A DNA stretch of 64,000 nt, taken from Hyphomicrobium methylovorum (GTDB lineage: Bacteria; Pseudomonadota; Alphaproteobacteria; Rhizobiales; Hyphomicrobiaceae). The stretch covers positions 1,833,501 to 1,897,500 of the forward strand of contig NZ_QHJE01000001.1 of assembly GCF_013626205.1 (NCBI RefSeq). The letters are read 5' to 3'. Numbering within the stretch: position 1 is the stretch's first letter; each line of letters opens with the position of its first letter. Made by a program: the position numbers and the translations under genes. Positions 17,376 through 27,649 of the stretch are shown here, one piece after another. The notes beneath the pieces were generated by a model. That model did no database searches, was not told the DNA's origin, and was given only the letters and a program-made list of their open reading frames with translations.

Positions 17376-20111
17376 ATGACGGATTCGAACGACCAGACCG
17401 ATAAAACCCTTCGCGTGGGCGCGCGCAAGCCGCTGTCGCTACAGCGAACGGTTGAGTCTGGACATGTGCGGCAGAACTTCAGCCACGGCCGATCGAAGTC
17501 GGTTGTCGTCGAGAAGAAGAAGACGCGCCGCCTAGGCTCCGAGGGTGAGGCTCCTGTCGCCGCGCCGACGATCGAGAAGGTTCAGCCGGTTGCCAAGGCG
17601 CCGCCGGTTGCGCCGCCGCGTCCGTCTTCAGGCGCTGGGTCATCTCAGGGACGCACGCTCTCGTCGGAAGAACGCGCCGCGCGTGAACGCGCGCTGGCAG
17701 CTGCCCGTGCGGAAGAGCCAGTAAGAGCAGATGTCGAGCCCGTTCGCTTTGAGCCGGTTCGTCCGCCTGAGCCGCCTGCGGCTCGCGAAGAAACACCGGC
17801 CGCTCCGGCTGAACCTGTCGTAGCGAAGCCCGCAGCACCGGCTGCGCCCGCTCCAGCTCCTGCTCCGGCAGTTGAAGCGCGTCCTGCACCGTCGCGTGAA
17901 TCGGCGCCGCGCGAGCGCACCGAATCAGCTCCGGCCGCACGTGACGGCGGACGTCCGCCATTCCAACGCAATCAGAGCCGCCCGACAGGGAATCCGGCTT
18001 ATATGCCGCGCGCCGCGGGACGGCCGCGCGAAATTGAATTGCCGACTCCGCCTCGCCGCGGTGGTGCGCCTGCGTCTCCGGAAGCACCGGCTGTCGAAAA
18101 GCCAATGCGTCCCGTCCGCCCCACCGTTGTGCGTGAGCAGGTGGAAGAGGATGACAGCCGCAAGCGCGGTCCGGGCGGCGTGAAGGTTCCGCGCCCGGCC
18201 GTTAAGACCAACGACGACGGACGTCAGCGCCAGAAGCTCACGATCACGAACTTCGACCGTGAAGCTCAGGTGCGCTCGCTCGCTTCGCTCAAGCGCAAGC
18301 GCGAGAAGGAAAAGCTGAAAGCGATGGGCATTCAGCAGCCTCGCGAGAAGATCTCGCGCGAGGTGACCGTTCCTGAAGCCATCACGATTCAAGAGCTGTC
18401 TAATCGTATGGCGGAACGCGCCGTCGATCTCATCCGCTACCTGATGCAGCAAGGCGCAATGCATAAGATCACCGACGTGGTCGATGCAGATACGGCGGAA
18501 CTCATCGTTCAGGAGTTCGGCCATACGCCGAAGCGTGTTTCGGAAGCGGACGTCGAAATTGGCTTCGTTGGCGATAAGGATGCTGACGACGTTAAGCTCG
18601 AAGCGCGTGCGCCTGTCGTTACGATCATGGGTCACGTCGACCACGGCAAGACCTCGCTGCTTGATGCGATCCGTTCGGCAAACGTCGTTTCGGGCGAAGC
18701 GGGTGGCATTACGCAGCACATCGGCGCCTATCAGGTGCAGACCTCGAATGGCGACAAGATCACGTTCATCGATACGCCAGGCCACGAAGCCTTTACGGCT
18801 ATGCGTGCGCGCGGCGCGAAGGTGACGGACATCGTCGTGCTCGTGGTTGCGGCGGATGACGGCGTCATGCCGCAGACGATCGAGGCCATCAATCACGCCA
18901 AGGCGGGCAACGTTCCGATGATCGTGGCGATCAACAAGATCGACAAGCCACAGTCTGATCCGAACCGCGTTCGCACCGATCTTCTCTCGCAGGAGATCGT
19001 TGTCGAAAGCATGGGCGGTGAAACGCTCGAAGTGCCGGTTTCTGCTTTGAAGCGGACCAACCTCGACAAGCTTCTGGAGGCTATTCACCTCCAGGCAGAA
19101 ATTCTCGATCTCAAGGCGAATGCAGACCGCAGCGCCGAGGGTATCGTGATTGAAGCGAAGCTTGAGCGCGGCCGCGGTCCTGTCGGCACGGTGCTCGTTC
19201 AGCGCGGTACTCTGAAGGTCGGTGATATCATCGTTGCGGGTACGGCGTGGGGACGCGTTCGTGCGCTGCTCAACGATCTCGGTTCGAACATCGCCTTGGC
19301 GGGGCCGTCGGTTCCGGCAGAGGTGCTGGGCTTCGACTCGGCACCGGAAGCAGGCGATCAGTTTGCCGTCGTCGAGAACGAGGCTCGCGCACGCGAACTC
19401 ACGGATTACCGTATGCGCAAGCGTCGGGAGACGCTTGGATCGGCCGGCATCAAGAGCTCGCTCGAGCAGATGATGCAGCAGCTCAAGGATGCGGGTCGCA
19501 AGGAATTTGTGCTTGTGGTCAAGGGCGACGTGCAGGGGTCCGTCGAAGCGATTGCCGGTTCGCTCAAGAAGATCGGCAACGATGAAGTGGAAGCGCGGAT
19601 CGTGCACTCTGGCGTCGGCGGTATCACGGAATCGGATATTGCGCTCGCCGCTGCTGCGAAGGCCATCGTCGTTGGCTTTAACGTGCGTGCCAATGTGCAG
19701 GCGAAGCAGGCGGCCGAAACTCAGGGCGTCGAAATTCGCTATTACAACATCATCTACGATCTCGTCGATGAAGTGAAAGCGGCGATGTCCGGATTGCTTG
19801 CGCCGACGAAGCGCGAAGTTTTCCTTGGTTACGCGACGATCAAGCAGGTCTTCACCATGTCCAAGGCGGGCAAGGTTGCGGGCTGCATCGTGACCGAAGG
19901 CAAGGTCGAGCGCGGCGCGAAGGTGCGCTTGCTGCGAGACAACGTCGTCATTCACGAAGGTACGCTTGCTGTCCTGAAACGCTTCAAGGACGACGTGAAG
20001 GAAGTTGTCTCCGGTCAGGAATGCGGTATGTCGTTCGCGAACTACCAGGACATCCGCGAAGGCGACCAGATCGAGTGCTTCCAGGTCGAGACGATCGCGA
20101 GAAGTCTCTAG
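17376..20111 (+). CDS. infB: Translation initiation factor IF-2
   Basis: A 911-residue GTPase that delivers fMet-tRNA to the 30S subunit. A small IF2 N-terminal domain (about 12-55) is followed by a long Pro/Ala/Glu/Arg-rich linker (about 60-290), a second IF2-N region (about 320-390) and the GTPase domain. Its P-loop GHVDHGKT is at 419-426, followed by DTPGH and NKID. Domains II to IV complete the C-terminus. It lies 11 bases after the YlxR fusion. Confidence 0.97.
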   Translation: MTDSNDQTDKTLRVGARKPLSLQRTVESGHVRQNFSHGRSKSVVVEKKKTRRLGSEGEAPVAAPTIEKVQPVAKAPPVAPPRPSSGAGSSQGRTLSSEERAARERALAAARAEEPVRADVEPVRFEPVRPPEPPAAREETPAAPAEPVVAKPAAPAAPAPAPAPAVEARPAPSRESAPRERTESAPAARDGGRPPFQRNQSRPTGNPAYMPRAAGRPREIELPTPPRRGGAPASPEAPAVEKPMRPVRPTVVREQVEEDDSRKRGPGGVKVPRPAVKTNDDGRQRQKLTITNFDREAQVRSLASLKRKREKEKLKAMGIQQPREKISREVTVPEAITIQELSNRMAERAVDLIRYLMQQGAMHKITDVVDADTAELIVQEFGHTPKRVSEADVEIGFVGDKDADDVKLEARAPVVTIMGHVDHGKTSLLDAIRSANVVSGEAGGITQHIGAYQVQTSNGDKITFIDTPGHEAFTAMRARGAKVTDIVVLVVAADDGVMPQTIEAINHAKAGNVPMIVAINKIDKPQSDPNRVRTDLLSQEIVVESMGGETLEVPVSALKRTNLDKLLEAIHLQAEILDLKANADRSAEGIVIEAKLERGRGPVGTVLVQRGTLKVGDIIVAGTAWGRVRALLNDLGSNIALAGPSVPAEVLGFDSAPEAGDQFAVVENEARARELTDYRMRKRRETLGSAGIKSSLEQMMQQLKDAGRKEFVLVVKGDVQGSVEAIAGSLKKIGNDEVEARIVHSGVGGITESDIALAAAAKAIVVGFNVRANVQAKQAAETQGVEIRYYNIIYDLVDEVKAAMSGLLAPTKREVFLGYATIKQVFTMSKAGKVAGCIVTEGKVERGAKVRLLRDNVVIHEGTLAVLKRFKDDVKEVVSGQECGMSFANYQDIREGDQIECFQVETIARSL

Positions 20112-20127
20112 TCGTCCTCGCGATCTA

Positions 20128-20153
20128 TTCCGCGCGGATTCATTCGCGCGGAA
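20128..20153 (+). other. Strong hairpin between infB and rbfA
   Basis: Perfect 9-bp inverted repeat TTCCGCGCG (20128-20136) / CGCGCGGAA (20145-20153) with an 8-base loop. No T run follows, so it is more likely an mRNA processing or stability element than an intrinsic terminator. The 156-base gap between infB and rbfA holds no gene. Confidence 0.5.
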
Positions 20154-20267
20154 ACGCTAGGACAGGGCTCGCCGCGGTGGCCGCGTAATGGCCGCCCGGC
20201 TTTGAGCCGAAGGTTCAATGATTGAATTAAGAGGCCGAGCGCGGTCCGAATCCGCGGCGGGTGCGAA

Positions 20268-20666
20268 ATGACTAGAAAATCATCACGCTCAAGCGCGAAA
20301 GCGCCGTCGCAGCGCATGTTGCGTATCGGCGAACTGATCCGACACAAAATGGCGGAGATGCTTTCGCGGGGCGAAATTCACGACGACGTTCTGGCCGGGC
20401 ATGTCATCACCATTTCGGAGGTGCGCGTTTCGCCTGATCTGAAACTCGCGACCGCGTATGTGATGCCCCTTGGCGGCACCGATATCGGTCCGGTCGTTGA
20501 AGCCTTGACGCGGAACCGCAAATACATTCGGGCCGAAGTCGCGCACACGCTCAATCTGCGTTACGCGCCCGATATCAGATTCCGCGAGGACGAAACGTTC
20601 GAGGAAGCGACGCGCATCGATCGCCTGCTCGACAGTCCCAAAGTGCGGCAAGACACAGGAAGATAA
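20268..20666 (+). CDS. rbfA: Ribosome-binding factor A
   Basis: A 132-residue KH-like 30S assembly factor needed for 16S 5'-end processing. Typical segments are QRMLRIGELIRHKMAEML near the start, VSPDLKLATAYV in the middle and RYAPDIRFREDETFEEA near the end. It lies 4 bases before truB. Confidence 0.95.
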   Translation: MTRKSSRSSAKAPSQRMLRIGELIRHKMAEMLSRGEIHDDVLAGHVITISEVRVSPDLKLATAYVMPLGGTDIGPVVEALTRNRKYIRAEVAHTLNLRYAPDIRFREDETFEEATRIDRLLDSPKVRQDTGR

Positions 20667-20670
20667 AAGA

Positions 20671-21591
20671 ATGGCACGCCGCAAGAAGGGAGCGCCAGTC
20701 CATGGTTGGCTGGTGCTCGATAAGCCTATCAACATGACGTCGACGCAGGCTGTTGGTGCGGTGCGCCGTCTGCTCAATGCGCAGAAGGCTGGACACTCGG
20801 GCACGCTCGATCCGCTGGCGACGGGCATTTTGCCGATCGCGCTTGGTGAGGCGACGAAGACTGTATCCTTCGCGGTCGATGGCGAAAAAGCTTACCGCTT
20901 TACGGTGCGCTGGGGAGCCGAGACCGAAACGGACGACACGGAAGGCGCGGTTACGCAGACGAGCGACAAGGCCCCGCTGGTTTCCGAAATCGAAGCGCTG
21001 CTGCCGCAGTTCCGCGGTGAGATCATGCAGGTGCCTCCGTGCTATTCGGCCATCAAGGTCGATGGTGCTCGGGCATACGATCTGGCGCGGGACGGCGAGA
21101 CCGTGGTTCTCGATGCGCGACCGGTTTTCATCGATAGTCTCGATCTCGTCGATATGCCGGATGCTTTGACGAGCGTCTTCGAAGCGCGCTGCGGCAAGGG
21201 AACGTATGTGCGTGCGCTTGCGCGTGATCTCGGCCGGCTGCTTGGTTGCTTCGGGCACGTGATCTCTTTGCGCCGGACGCGGGTTGGTCCATTCCACGAA
21301 GCTGCGGCGGTGTCGCTGGAAACGCTGCAAGCGGCCGCGAACAGCGAAGACGGCGCTGATCCTTTGAGTTTGTTGCAGCCGGTAGAAGCTGCATTGTCGG
21401 CGTTGCCGGAACTGCTGGTCTCGCAGAGTGATGCCGCCAGCTTGACGCGCGGGCAGACGGTTTTGATCCGCGGTCGAGATGCGCCCGTTCTTTCCGGCCC
21501 TGCTTATGCAACATCGAAGGGTCGTCTGATCGCGCTCGGCGAGTTGGCTCAGGGTGCGCTGCATCCGACGCGCGTCTTCAACCTGGGTTGA
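20671..21591 (+). CDS. truB: tRNA pseudouridine-55 synthase
   Basis: A 306-residue enzyme that converts U55 of all tRNAs to pseudouridine. The catalytic aspartate is D47 in GHSGTLDPLATG (41-52). The conserved segments PPCYSAIKVDGARAYDLAR and GTYVRALARDLG follow. The start is supported by a purine-rich GGAAGATAAAAG just upstream. Confidence 0.95.
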   Translation: MARRKKGAPVHGWLVLDKPINMTSTQAVGAVRRLLNAQKAGHSGTLDPLATGILPIALGEATKTVSFAVDGEKAYRFTVRWGAETETDDTEGAVTQTSDKAPLVSEIEALLPQFRGEIMQVPPCYSAIKVDGARAYDLARDGETVVLDARPVFIDSLDLVDMPDALTSVFEARCGKGTYVRALARDLGRLLGCFGHVISLRRTRVGPFHEAAAVSLETLQAAANSEDGADPLSLLQPVEAALSALPELLVSQSDAASLTRGQTVLIRGRDAPVLSGPAYATSKGRLIALGELAQGALHPTRVFNLG

Positions 21592-21597
21592 CGTGGA

Positions 21598-22440
21598 TTG
21601 TCTGCGCCGCGATCAGCAACGTCTCTGCCGATCTTGAATGAAGAGTTCGAACGCTACGTCCGGGAATGGAACCTTGTTCCGGATGGCGAGGCGATCGTAA
21701 CGCGCACGGCGAAACTTCTTCCGGTTTTGCAATCTCAACAGCCAGCAATGCTGCGCGTTGCGATGACGGAAGAAGCAGCCGAAGGCGCGTCGATGATGCT
21801 CTGGTGGAATGGCCAGGGCGCGGCGCGCGTTTTTGCCTTCGATCATAAAGCTCTGCTTCTCGAGCGGGCGACCGGATCGCGTTCTCTTTTGGCGATGTCT
21901 CAGGGCGGCCAGGATCTTGAGGCGACGCGCATTATCTGCGGAGTGCTGGAAGCTCTTCATGCGCCGCGCCAGGATGCATTGCCGGAATTGACATCGCTGG
22001 ACGCGTGGTTCGAGCCACTCCGTGCCGCAGCCGCGTTGAATGATACCCTCGCTCGTTCAGCCGCTACGGCAACTAGGCTTCTGAATGAGCCGCGCGACGT
22101 CGTGGCGTTGCACGGCGATGTCCATCACGGAAACATTCTCGACTTCGGCACGCGAGGCTGGCTCGCGATCGATCCCAAAGGCCTCATCGGCGAACGTGGG
22201 TTCGACTATGCAAACATTTTCTGCAATCCGGACATCGAGTGGCCTACGCCGCCTGTTGCCGTGCGGAAGGAGATATTTGCCGAGCGTATTGAGACCGTCG
22301 CCGAACTCGCGGGCATCGAGCCGTTCCGCTTGATCGATTGGATCGTGGCCTGGACCGGCCTGTCGGCCAGTTGGTTGATCGCGGACGGCGACGACGCGAA
22401 AGTCGACCTTGAGGTTCTTTCCCTCGCGCTGGCGTACTAG
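21598..22440 (+). CDS. APH(6)-type aminoglycoside/hydroxyurea phosphotransferase-like kinase
   Basis: A 280-residue protein with a protein-kinase-like fold of the streptomycin 6-kinase family. The catalytic loop LHGDVHHGNILD (171-182) supplies the base D174 and N179. IDPKG with D192 matches the metal-binding DFG equivalent, and GERGFDYAN follows. The family can phosphorylate streptomycin or hydroxyurea, but chromosomal members often have unknown metabolic substrates. It lies 6 bases after truB and ahead of rpsO, interrupting the normal truB-rpsO order. The start codon is TTG at 21598. Confidence 0.78.
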   Translation: MSAPRSATSLPILNEEFERYVREWNLVPDGEAIVTRTAKLLPVLQSQQPAMLRVAMTEEAAEGASMMLWWNGQGAARVFAFDHKALLLERATGSRSLLAMSQGGQDLEATRIICGVLEALHAPRQDALPELTSLDAWFEPLRAAAALNDTLARSAATATRLLNEPRDVVALHGDVHHGNILDFGTRGWLAIDPKGLIGERGFDYANIFCNPDIEWPTPPVAVRKEIFAERIETVAELAGIEPFRLIDWIVAWTGLSASWLIADGDDAKVDLEVLSLALAY

Positions 22441-22528
22441 CCATAGATCTAAGTATTTGATGTTTCTATATAAATAAAAAGTCCGCGAAGCCTCGCAACC
22501 TAAGGGTTTTCATGTATAAGTAGCGCAC

Positions 22529-22554
22529 TTCGCGCGGGCCAGTTCCCGCGCGGA
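22529..22554 (+). promoter_or_regulatory. rpsO leader hairpin
   Basis: An 8-bp GC stem CGCGCGGG (22531-22538) / CCCGCGCG (22545-22552), extended by a T-G wobble and a T-A pair, has a 6-base loop. It lies 76 bases before rpsO and after a TATAAG -10-like element (22515-22520). Ribosomal protein S15 is known to repress its own mRNA through leader structures, including in Rhizobiales. This hairpin is a candidate for that role or an attenuator. Confidence 0.4.
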
Positions 22555-22629
22555 TTTCGTTTGCGACCCTGCTGGACGACATCCCGGCCGTGGCCGCTTT
22601 TCTCAACTCCAATTCCGAAAGGAGAACCG

Positions 22630-22911
22630 ATGTCGCAGATTGCACCGCACAGACGTGTGGCGAAGACGGCCGTCATCAAGGACAACGCGACGAAGGCCAA
22701 CGATACGGGTTCGCCCGAGGTTCAAATTGCGGTTCTTACGCACCGCATCAACGAACTCACAGATCACTTCAAGCAGCACAAGAAAGACAACCACTCGCGT
22801 CGTGGTCTGTTGAAGCTTGTCAGCCAGCGCCGTCAGCTCCTCGACTACGTCAAGGCGCGCGATAACGCACGGTATCAGAAGATCATCGAGAAGAACGGCA
22901 TCCGGCGCTAA
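22630..22911 (+). CDS. rpsO: 30S ribosomal protein S15
   Basis: A 93-residue primary rRNA-binding protein of the 30S platform. The start ATG at 22630 follows GAAAGGAG by a proper spacer. The core [20 protein letters not shown], then [12 protein letters not shown] and the final KNGIRR are standard S15. The N-terminus is a few residues longer than the 89-residue norm. It precedes pnp, the classical rpsO-pnp pair. Confidence 0.97.
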   Translation: MSQIAPHRRVAKTAVIKDNATKANDTGSPEVQIAVLTHRINELTDHFKQHKKDNHSRRGLLKLVSQRRQLLDYVKARDNARYQKIIEKNGIRR

Positions 22912-22984
22912 TCCGCCTCGCCGCCACTGCTCGAAGCACGGGCGGAAGTTATGGCCAAGGCCCAGACCTTTCAGACCTGCAGAA

Positions 22985-23009
22985 CCGTCGGCGCTCTCAG
23001 TGCCGGCGG
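22985..23009 (+). promoter_or_regulatory. pnp leader hairpin
   Basis: CCGTCGGC (22985-22992) pairs with GCCGGCGG (23002-23009), 8 bp with one G-T wobble and a 9-base loop, in the 164-base rpsO-pnp gap. In E. coli, RNase III cleaves a pnp leader stem and PNPase then represses its own message. This stem is a candidate for the same control. Confidence 0.35.
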
Positions 23010-23075
23010 CCGTCGCGCATTCGGCACGAGGTCGATGCGCATGTCCGACCGAACAGAAATAGCGAAAACGAAAGA

Positions 23076-25286
23076 ATGAACATGTTTGATATTCATCGTG
23101 TCGAAGTTGATTGGGGTGGCCGCAAGCTGAAGCTGGAGACGGGCCGTTATGCCCGGCAGGCCGATGCAGCCGTCATGGCCCAGTACGGTGACACGACGGT
23201 ACTTGCCACCGTCGTCGGCGCACGCTCCGCAAAACCCGGCATCGATTTTTTCCCGCTGACCGTAAACTATCAGGAACGCACCTACGCCGCGGGTAAGATT
23301 CCGGGCGGATATTTCAAGCGCGAGGGACGCCCGACCGAGAAGGAGACGCTGACGTCGCGCCTCATCGATCGCCCCATTCGTCCGCTCTTCGTCCAGGGTT
23401 TCAAGAACGAAACTCAGGTCGTCGTCACGGTCATGTCGCATGACCTCGAAAACGATCCCGATATTCTCGGCATGGTTGCCGCTTCTGCTGCGCTCACGCT
23501 TTCCGGTCTGCCGTTCCTCGGCCCGATCGCGGCGGCACGCGTTGGTGTCATTAACGGCGAATTCGTGCTGAACCCGATGATCGACGAGATGAAGGACAGC
23601 GTGCTGGATCTCGTCGTCGCCGGTACGACGGACGCAGTGATGATGGTTGAATCGGAAGCGAAAGAGCTTCCGGAATCGCAGATGCTCGAAGCCGTGATGT
23701 TCGGCCACAAGCACATGCAGCCGGTCATTCAGGCGATTATCGGCCTTGCCGAAAAAGCCGCGAAAGAGCCGTGGGACATCAAGATTCCCGACAAGACGAA
23801 GTATGAAGCTGACGTCAAGAAGCTGGGCGAGAAAACGCTCAGAGAAGCTTTCTCCACTAAGGAGAAGGGCAAGCGTCAGGATCTCATCGGCACCGCGAAA
23901 AAGGCGATCACCGAAGGTCTCGCTGCAACCGTTGGCGACAGCCCGGATGAGAAGGTTCTTCTTTCGGACGCCTTCAAGGCACTCGAAATGGACATCATGC
24001 GTGGCGACGTCTTGAAGACGAAGCAGCGTATCGATGGACGCGATCTGAAGACGGTTCGTCCGATCCTTTCGGAAGTTCGCGTTCTGCCGCGCACGCATGG
24101 TTCGGCGCTCTTCACGCGCGGTGAAACGCAGGCGCTCGTCGTTGCAACACTCGGCACCGGCGAAGACGAGCAGTACATCGATAGCCTGGAAGGCACGAAG
24201 AAAGAGCGCTTCCTGCTGCACTACAACTTCCCGCCTTACTCGGTTGGCGAAGTGGGCCGCATGGGTTCGCCCGGTCGTCGCGAAATCGGTCACGGCAAGC
24301 TCGCTTGGCGCGCGATCCATCCGATGCTGCCGAGCCAGGAAGAGTTTCCGTACACGCTGCGCGTCGTTTCGGAGATCACCGAGTCGAACGGTTCCTCATC
24401 GATGGCGACGGTTTGCGGATCGTCTCTCGCGCTGATGGATGCGGGCGTTCCTCTGAAGGCGCCGGTCGCAGGTATCGCGATGGGTCTCATCAAGGAAGGC
24501 GACGACTACGTCGTGCTGTCGGATATTCTCGGCGACGAGGATCATCTCGGCGACATGGACTTCAAGGTGGCCGGCACCGCAAACGGTGTCACGTCGCTGC
24601 AGATGGACATCAAGATCACGGGCATCACCGAAGAGATCATGCGCATCGCGCTCGATCAGGCGCATGACGGACGTATTCACATCCTCAACGAGATGTCGAA
24701 GGCGCTGACGGGTGCTCGCGAAGAACTCGGCGAATACGCACCGCGCATCGAAACGATCAAAATTCCGGTCGACAAGATCCGCGAAGTGATCGGTTCGGGC
24801 GGTTCGGTCATCCGCGAAATCGTTGCGGAATCGGGCGCTAAGATCGATATCGAAGACGACGGCACGGTGAAGATCGCGTCGGCCAATCGCGAGTCGATCG
24901 ACAAGGCGCTGGCTCGTATTCGCGGCATTACGTCGGAACCGGAAGTCGGCCAGATCTACAAGGGTAAGGTCGTCAAGGTGATGGAGTTCGGCGCGTTCGT
25001 GAACTTCTTCGGCGCGAAGGACGGTCTGGTTCATATCTCGCAGCTTTCGCAGGGCCGTCCCGAGACGGTGGGCGAAGTGGTGCAGGAAGGCCAGGAAGTC
25101 TACGTGAAGCTGCTCGGCTTTGATGATCGCGGCAAGACGCGTTTGTCGATGAAGATCGTCGATCAGGCTACTGGACAGGAAATTCCGCGCGCCGAGGGCG
25201 AGCCGGAAGAAGTGTTCGAGAGCCGTCCGCCGCGCCGTGACGGTGGTGGTCGTGGCCGCGGTGGTCCTCGTCGCGATCGCAACTAA
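23076..25286 (+). CDS. pnp: Polynucleotide phosphorylase
   Basis: A 736-residue 3'-5' exoribonuclease using phosphate, central to mRNA decay and the degradosome. Two RNase PH-like domains (about 10-225 and 310-535) flank an alpha-helical linker. The C-terminus has a KH domain (about 553-615, with [12 protein letters not shown]) and an S1 domain (about 620-690), then a short Gly/Arg-rich tail. ATGs at 23076 and 23082 are both possible. A bidirectional terminator follows. Confidence 0.97.
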   Translation: MNMFDIHRVEVDWGGRKLKLETGRYARQADAAVMAQYGDTTVLATVVGARSAKPGIDFFPLTVNYQERTYAAGKIPGGYFKREGRPTEKETLTSRLIDRPIRPLFVQGFKNETQVVVTVMSHDLENDPDILGMVAASAALTLSGLPFLGPIAAARVGVINGEFVLNPMIDEMKDSVLDLVVAGTTDAVMMVESEAKELPESQMLEAVMFGHKHMQPVIQAIIGLAEKAAKEPWDIKIPDKTKYEADVKKLGEKTLREAFSTKEKGKRQDLIGTAKKAITEGLAATVGDSPDEKVLLSDAFKALEMDIMRGDVLKTKQRIDGRDLKTVRPILSEVRVLPRTHGSALFTRGETQALVVATLGTGEDEQYIDSLEGTKKERFLLHYNFPPYSVGEVGRMGSPGRREIGHGKLAWRAIHPMLPSQEEFPYTLRVVSEITESNGSSSMATVCGSSLALMDAGVPLKAPVAGIAMGLIKEGDDYVVLSDILGDEDHLGDMDFKVAGTANGVTSLQMDIKITGITEEIMRIALDQAHDGRIHILNEMSKALTGAREELGEYAPRIETIKIPVDKIREVIGSGGSVIREIVAESGAKIDIEDDGTVKIASANRESIDKALARIRGITSEPEVGQIYKGKVVKVMEFGAFVNFFGAKDGLVHISQLSQGRPETVGEVVQEGQEVYVKLLGFDDRGKTRLSMKIVDQATGQEIPRAEGEPEEVFESRPPRRDGGGRGRGGPRRDRN

Positions 25287-25312
25287 CGCGCGCTGCATTC
25301 ACGTCAGAAATA

Positions 25313-25343
25313 AAAAAGGCCACCGGATCTCGGTGGCCTTTTC
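25313..25343. terminator. Bidirectional terminator between pnp and the small exported gene
   Basis: An 8-bp stem GGCCACCG (25319-25326) / CGGTGGCC (25332-25339) with a 5-base loop is flanked by six A on the left and four T on the right. It can therefore stop transcription from both convergent genes. Confidence 0.9.
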
Positions 25344-25363
25344 ATTTGTGCTGGCTGACGATG

Positions 25364-25627
25364 TCAGTACCAGTAGCATTTGCCGTGTCTGCATTTTTGG
25401 TTCGTGCACTGAACGCGCCCGACGCCTTTCACGTGCTTATGCCAACCGTTGAGACCGCGGCGGCATGTGCGGTGCCAGAAGTGCGCCTGATCGACCATCG
25501 ACTGGCTTTCGAGATTGATCGTCTTCAACGGTGCGAGGCTGGCTGCGGCAGCGGCCGGGCCGGTCATCGCTGCCATCATAAGACCGGCGGCGACGCCCGC
25601 CGCCGCAAACGAGAACACGTGTTTCAT
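25364..25627 (-). CDS. Small exported Cys-containing protein, unknown function
   Basis: An 87-residue protein with a clear signal peptide (Lys-His start, hydrophobic 5-22, AAAA cleavage region near 25-29). The mature part is about 58 residues with four cysteines (C55, C74, C79, C84), several His residues and an aromatic end (CYWY). It could form two disulfides or bind metal in the periplasm. A GGGAGAAAG ribosome site precedes the start at 25627. I do not recognise a named family. It shares a bidirectional terminator with pnp. Confidence 0.65.
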   Translation of the reverse strand: MKHVFSFAAAGVAAGLMMAAMTGPAAAAASLAPLKTINLESQSMVDQAHFWHRTCRRGLNGWHKHVKGVGRVQCTNQKCRHGKCYWY

Positions 25628-25738
25628 GACTTTCTCCCATGGGAAAACACTGCATGGGCAACCTAGTCAGCTCTCATCGGGCAGCCAATCGAGGATTGGC
25701 TCCGGTTCGCAGATGGGAGGATGAGCGTTGAAAGCGCG

Positions 25739-26587
25739 TCACGCTTTGGCGAAGGGTGGCACGTCCGGCCAGAAGACGCGGGCCAGTTCGCTGACTTCGG
25801 CGGGGTCACCTGTGGTGAGAAGCGTCAGGGTTCCCCGTTCCTTGCCGTTGCCGAGATAGCTTGGATGGCGCGCGAGATAATCTTCGAAGCTGTCGGCCAC
25901 GACCTCCGGCTGCGAGAGAATGCGGGTGAACGGCGGCAGGTATTTCCGGAACATATGCTCGACGAGCGGGAAATGCGTGCAGCCGAGTATGGCGCGATGC
26001 GGCGGCACCTGCCTCGTCTGGCCGAGGAGGGCATCCACGCCAGCGCGCACGAGGGCGTCCAGCTCCTGCTCCGGCCGCTTTAGCTCGATGGCGCCTGCCA
26101 GTTCCGAGCAGATTTGCTGGACGACCGTGACCTTCGGGCAGCGCTTGCCGATTTCATCCGGATAGACGCCTGCCGTGACGGTGCGCGTCGTTCCGAAGAC
26201 GGCGATCGTGTCGGTGTTGTACTTCTGCGGGTATTGGGGCGCGGTGACCGCCCAGGGCGTCTGCGTGGCCGCTTCGACCGTCGGGGCGACGATACCCAGG
26301 ATGTTGTGCGAGCCGGCCCACGGGCTTGTTGGAAGCCATTCCTGCTGCAGCCGCCGGAGGGCGACGGCCGTGGCCGTATTGCAGCCTAGCAGGACGAGCT
26401 TTGCGCCCCGCTCGAACAGGTCTTCGGAGCAGGCGCGGGTATATTCGACTATGTCTTCAGACGGCCGGTCGCCGTACGGCACATGCGCGTGGTCAGCGAG
26501 ATAAACGAAGTCAGCGGCTTTGAACCGCTCAACGAGTGCGCGCAGGACCGTCAGTCCGCCGAGGCCAGAATCAAAAACGCCGATCAT
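25739..26587 (-). CDS. murI: Glutamate racemase
   Basis: A 282-residue cytoplasmic enzyme that interconverts L- and D-glutamate for peptidoglycan. The N-terminus IGVFDSGLGGLTVL carries the conserved D6-S7. The first catalytic cysteine is C69 in GCNTATA, and the second lies in GCTHFPLVEH near residue 200. The gene lies downstream of fabI on the same strand with a 60-base gap. Confidence 0.95.
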   Translation of the reverse strand: MIGVFDSGLGGLTVLRALVERFKAADFVYLADHAHVPYGDRPSEDIVEYTRACSEDLFERGAKLVLLGCNTATAVALRRLQQEWLPTSPWAGSHNILGIVAPTVEAATQTPWAVTAPQYPQKYNTDTIAVFGTTRTVTAGVYPDEIGKRCPKVTVVQQICSELAGAIELKRPEQELDALVRAGVDALLGQTRQVPPHRAILGCTHFPLVEHMFRKYLPPFTRILSQPEVVADSFEDYLARHPSYLGNGKERGTLTLLTTGDPAEVSELARVFWPDVPPFAKA

Positions 26588-26647
26588 GGCCCGAGTGTTT
26601 GCGACGCCCGAGGACGGACGTCAACGGCACCGCTCGGGCCTTGCCAG

Positions 26648-27514
26648 TTACTCGGCAGCGGCTGACGGCGAGCGGCTTGCGGGCGTTTCGGCGTCGAGCT
26701 CTTTCAGGCTCTCCAGCGACGGCATCGATACGGTATTGTAACCGCAGTCGACGAAGTGCACTTCGCCCGTAACCGCACCCGACATCGGTGAGAGTAGGTA
26801 GAGGGCGGAGCCGCCGACGTCATCGAGTGTCGGCGTGCGCTGAAGCGGCGAGTTGTTGCGCTGGAAATTAAAGATGGCGCGCGCATCGGAAACACCGGCT
26901 CCGGAGAGCGTGCGCATCGGTCCGGCAGACAGCGCGTTGACGCGGATGCCCTGCGGGCCGAGATCCGCCGCGAGATACCGCACGGATGCTTCGAGGGCTG
27001 CCTTGGCGACGCCCATGACGTTGTAAGACGGCACCCAACGGGTTGCGCCGCCGTAAGACAACGTGATCAACGAACCGCCGTTCGGCATCAACGCAGCAGC
27101 GCGTTTCGCGATCTCGGTGAACGAGAAGCACGAAATCACCATCGAGTTGATGAAGTTCTCGCGCGTGGTGTCGGCGTAGCGGCCAGCCAATTCTTTTGGA
27201 TCGGAATAGGCGAGCGCGTGAACGACGAAATCAATGCCGCCCCATTCTTCCTGGATGCGCTTGAAGACGTTATCGACACTCGCGAGATCGAGGACGTTGC
27301 ATTCCTCGATAATTTTCGAACCGAGCGATTGGGCGAGCGGCGCAGCGCGTCGGCCGAATGCACCGCCTTGATATGTGAATGCCAATTCGGCGCCTTGTCC
27401 CGCGAGTACGCGAGCAATACCCCAAGCGATCGATCGATCGTTGGCGACGCCCATTACGAGACCGCGTTTCCCCGCCATTAGAGGACCGGGTTTAGCGATA
27501 TCGAAATCGGTCAT
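26648..27514 (-). CDS. fabI: Enoyl-[acyl-carrier-protein] reductase (NADH)
   Basis: A 288-residue SDR-fold enzyme doing the last reduction of each fatty acid elongation cycle. The start at 27514 (MTDFDIAKPGPLMAGKRGLV) is preceded by GAGG with a 6-base spacer; the same frame extends upstream to 27616 but with atypical sequence. The FabI catalytic pattern is intact: a first Tyr in LSYGGATR and Y-x6-K in SYNVMGVAK. It is third in the fabA-fabB-fabI order seen in many alphaproteobacteria. Confidence 0.95.
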   Translation of the reverse strand: MTDFDIAKPGPLMAGKRGLVMGVANDRSIAWGIARVLAGQGAELAFTYQGGAFGRRAAPLAQSLGSKIIEECNVLDLASVDNVFKRIQEEWGGIDFVVHALAYSDPKELAGRYADTTRENFINSMVISCFSFTEIAKRAAALMPNGGSLITLSYGGATRWVPSYNVMGVAKAALEASVRYLAADLGPQGIRVNALSAGPMRTLSGAGVSDARAIFNFQRNNSPLQRTPTLDDVGGSALYLLSPMSGAVTGEVHFVDCGYNTVSMPSLESLKELDAETPASRSPSAAAE

Positions 27515-27649
27515 AGGAAGCCTCGCTTTGTCACCGAATGTGCGGCCGCGCACGTCATACCAGCCGCTGCCGCGCTTATAAACTCTCATACTCATTAAAC
27601 GCCTGCCGCTCCGCAATGTCCGGCCAGGGCCAGACGATGCGATGTGTCT

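Noticed and set aside
17925..19955. 676-codon minus-strand open frame across infB
   Set aside because: Antisense shadow of infB created by GC-rich codon use; composition is His/Arg/Asn-rich with no recognisable domain.
27515..27616. N-terminal extension of FabI
   Set aside because: Residues before the ATG at 27514 are not FabI-like and the ribosome site favours 27514.
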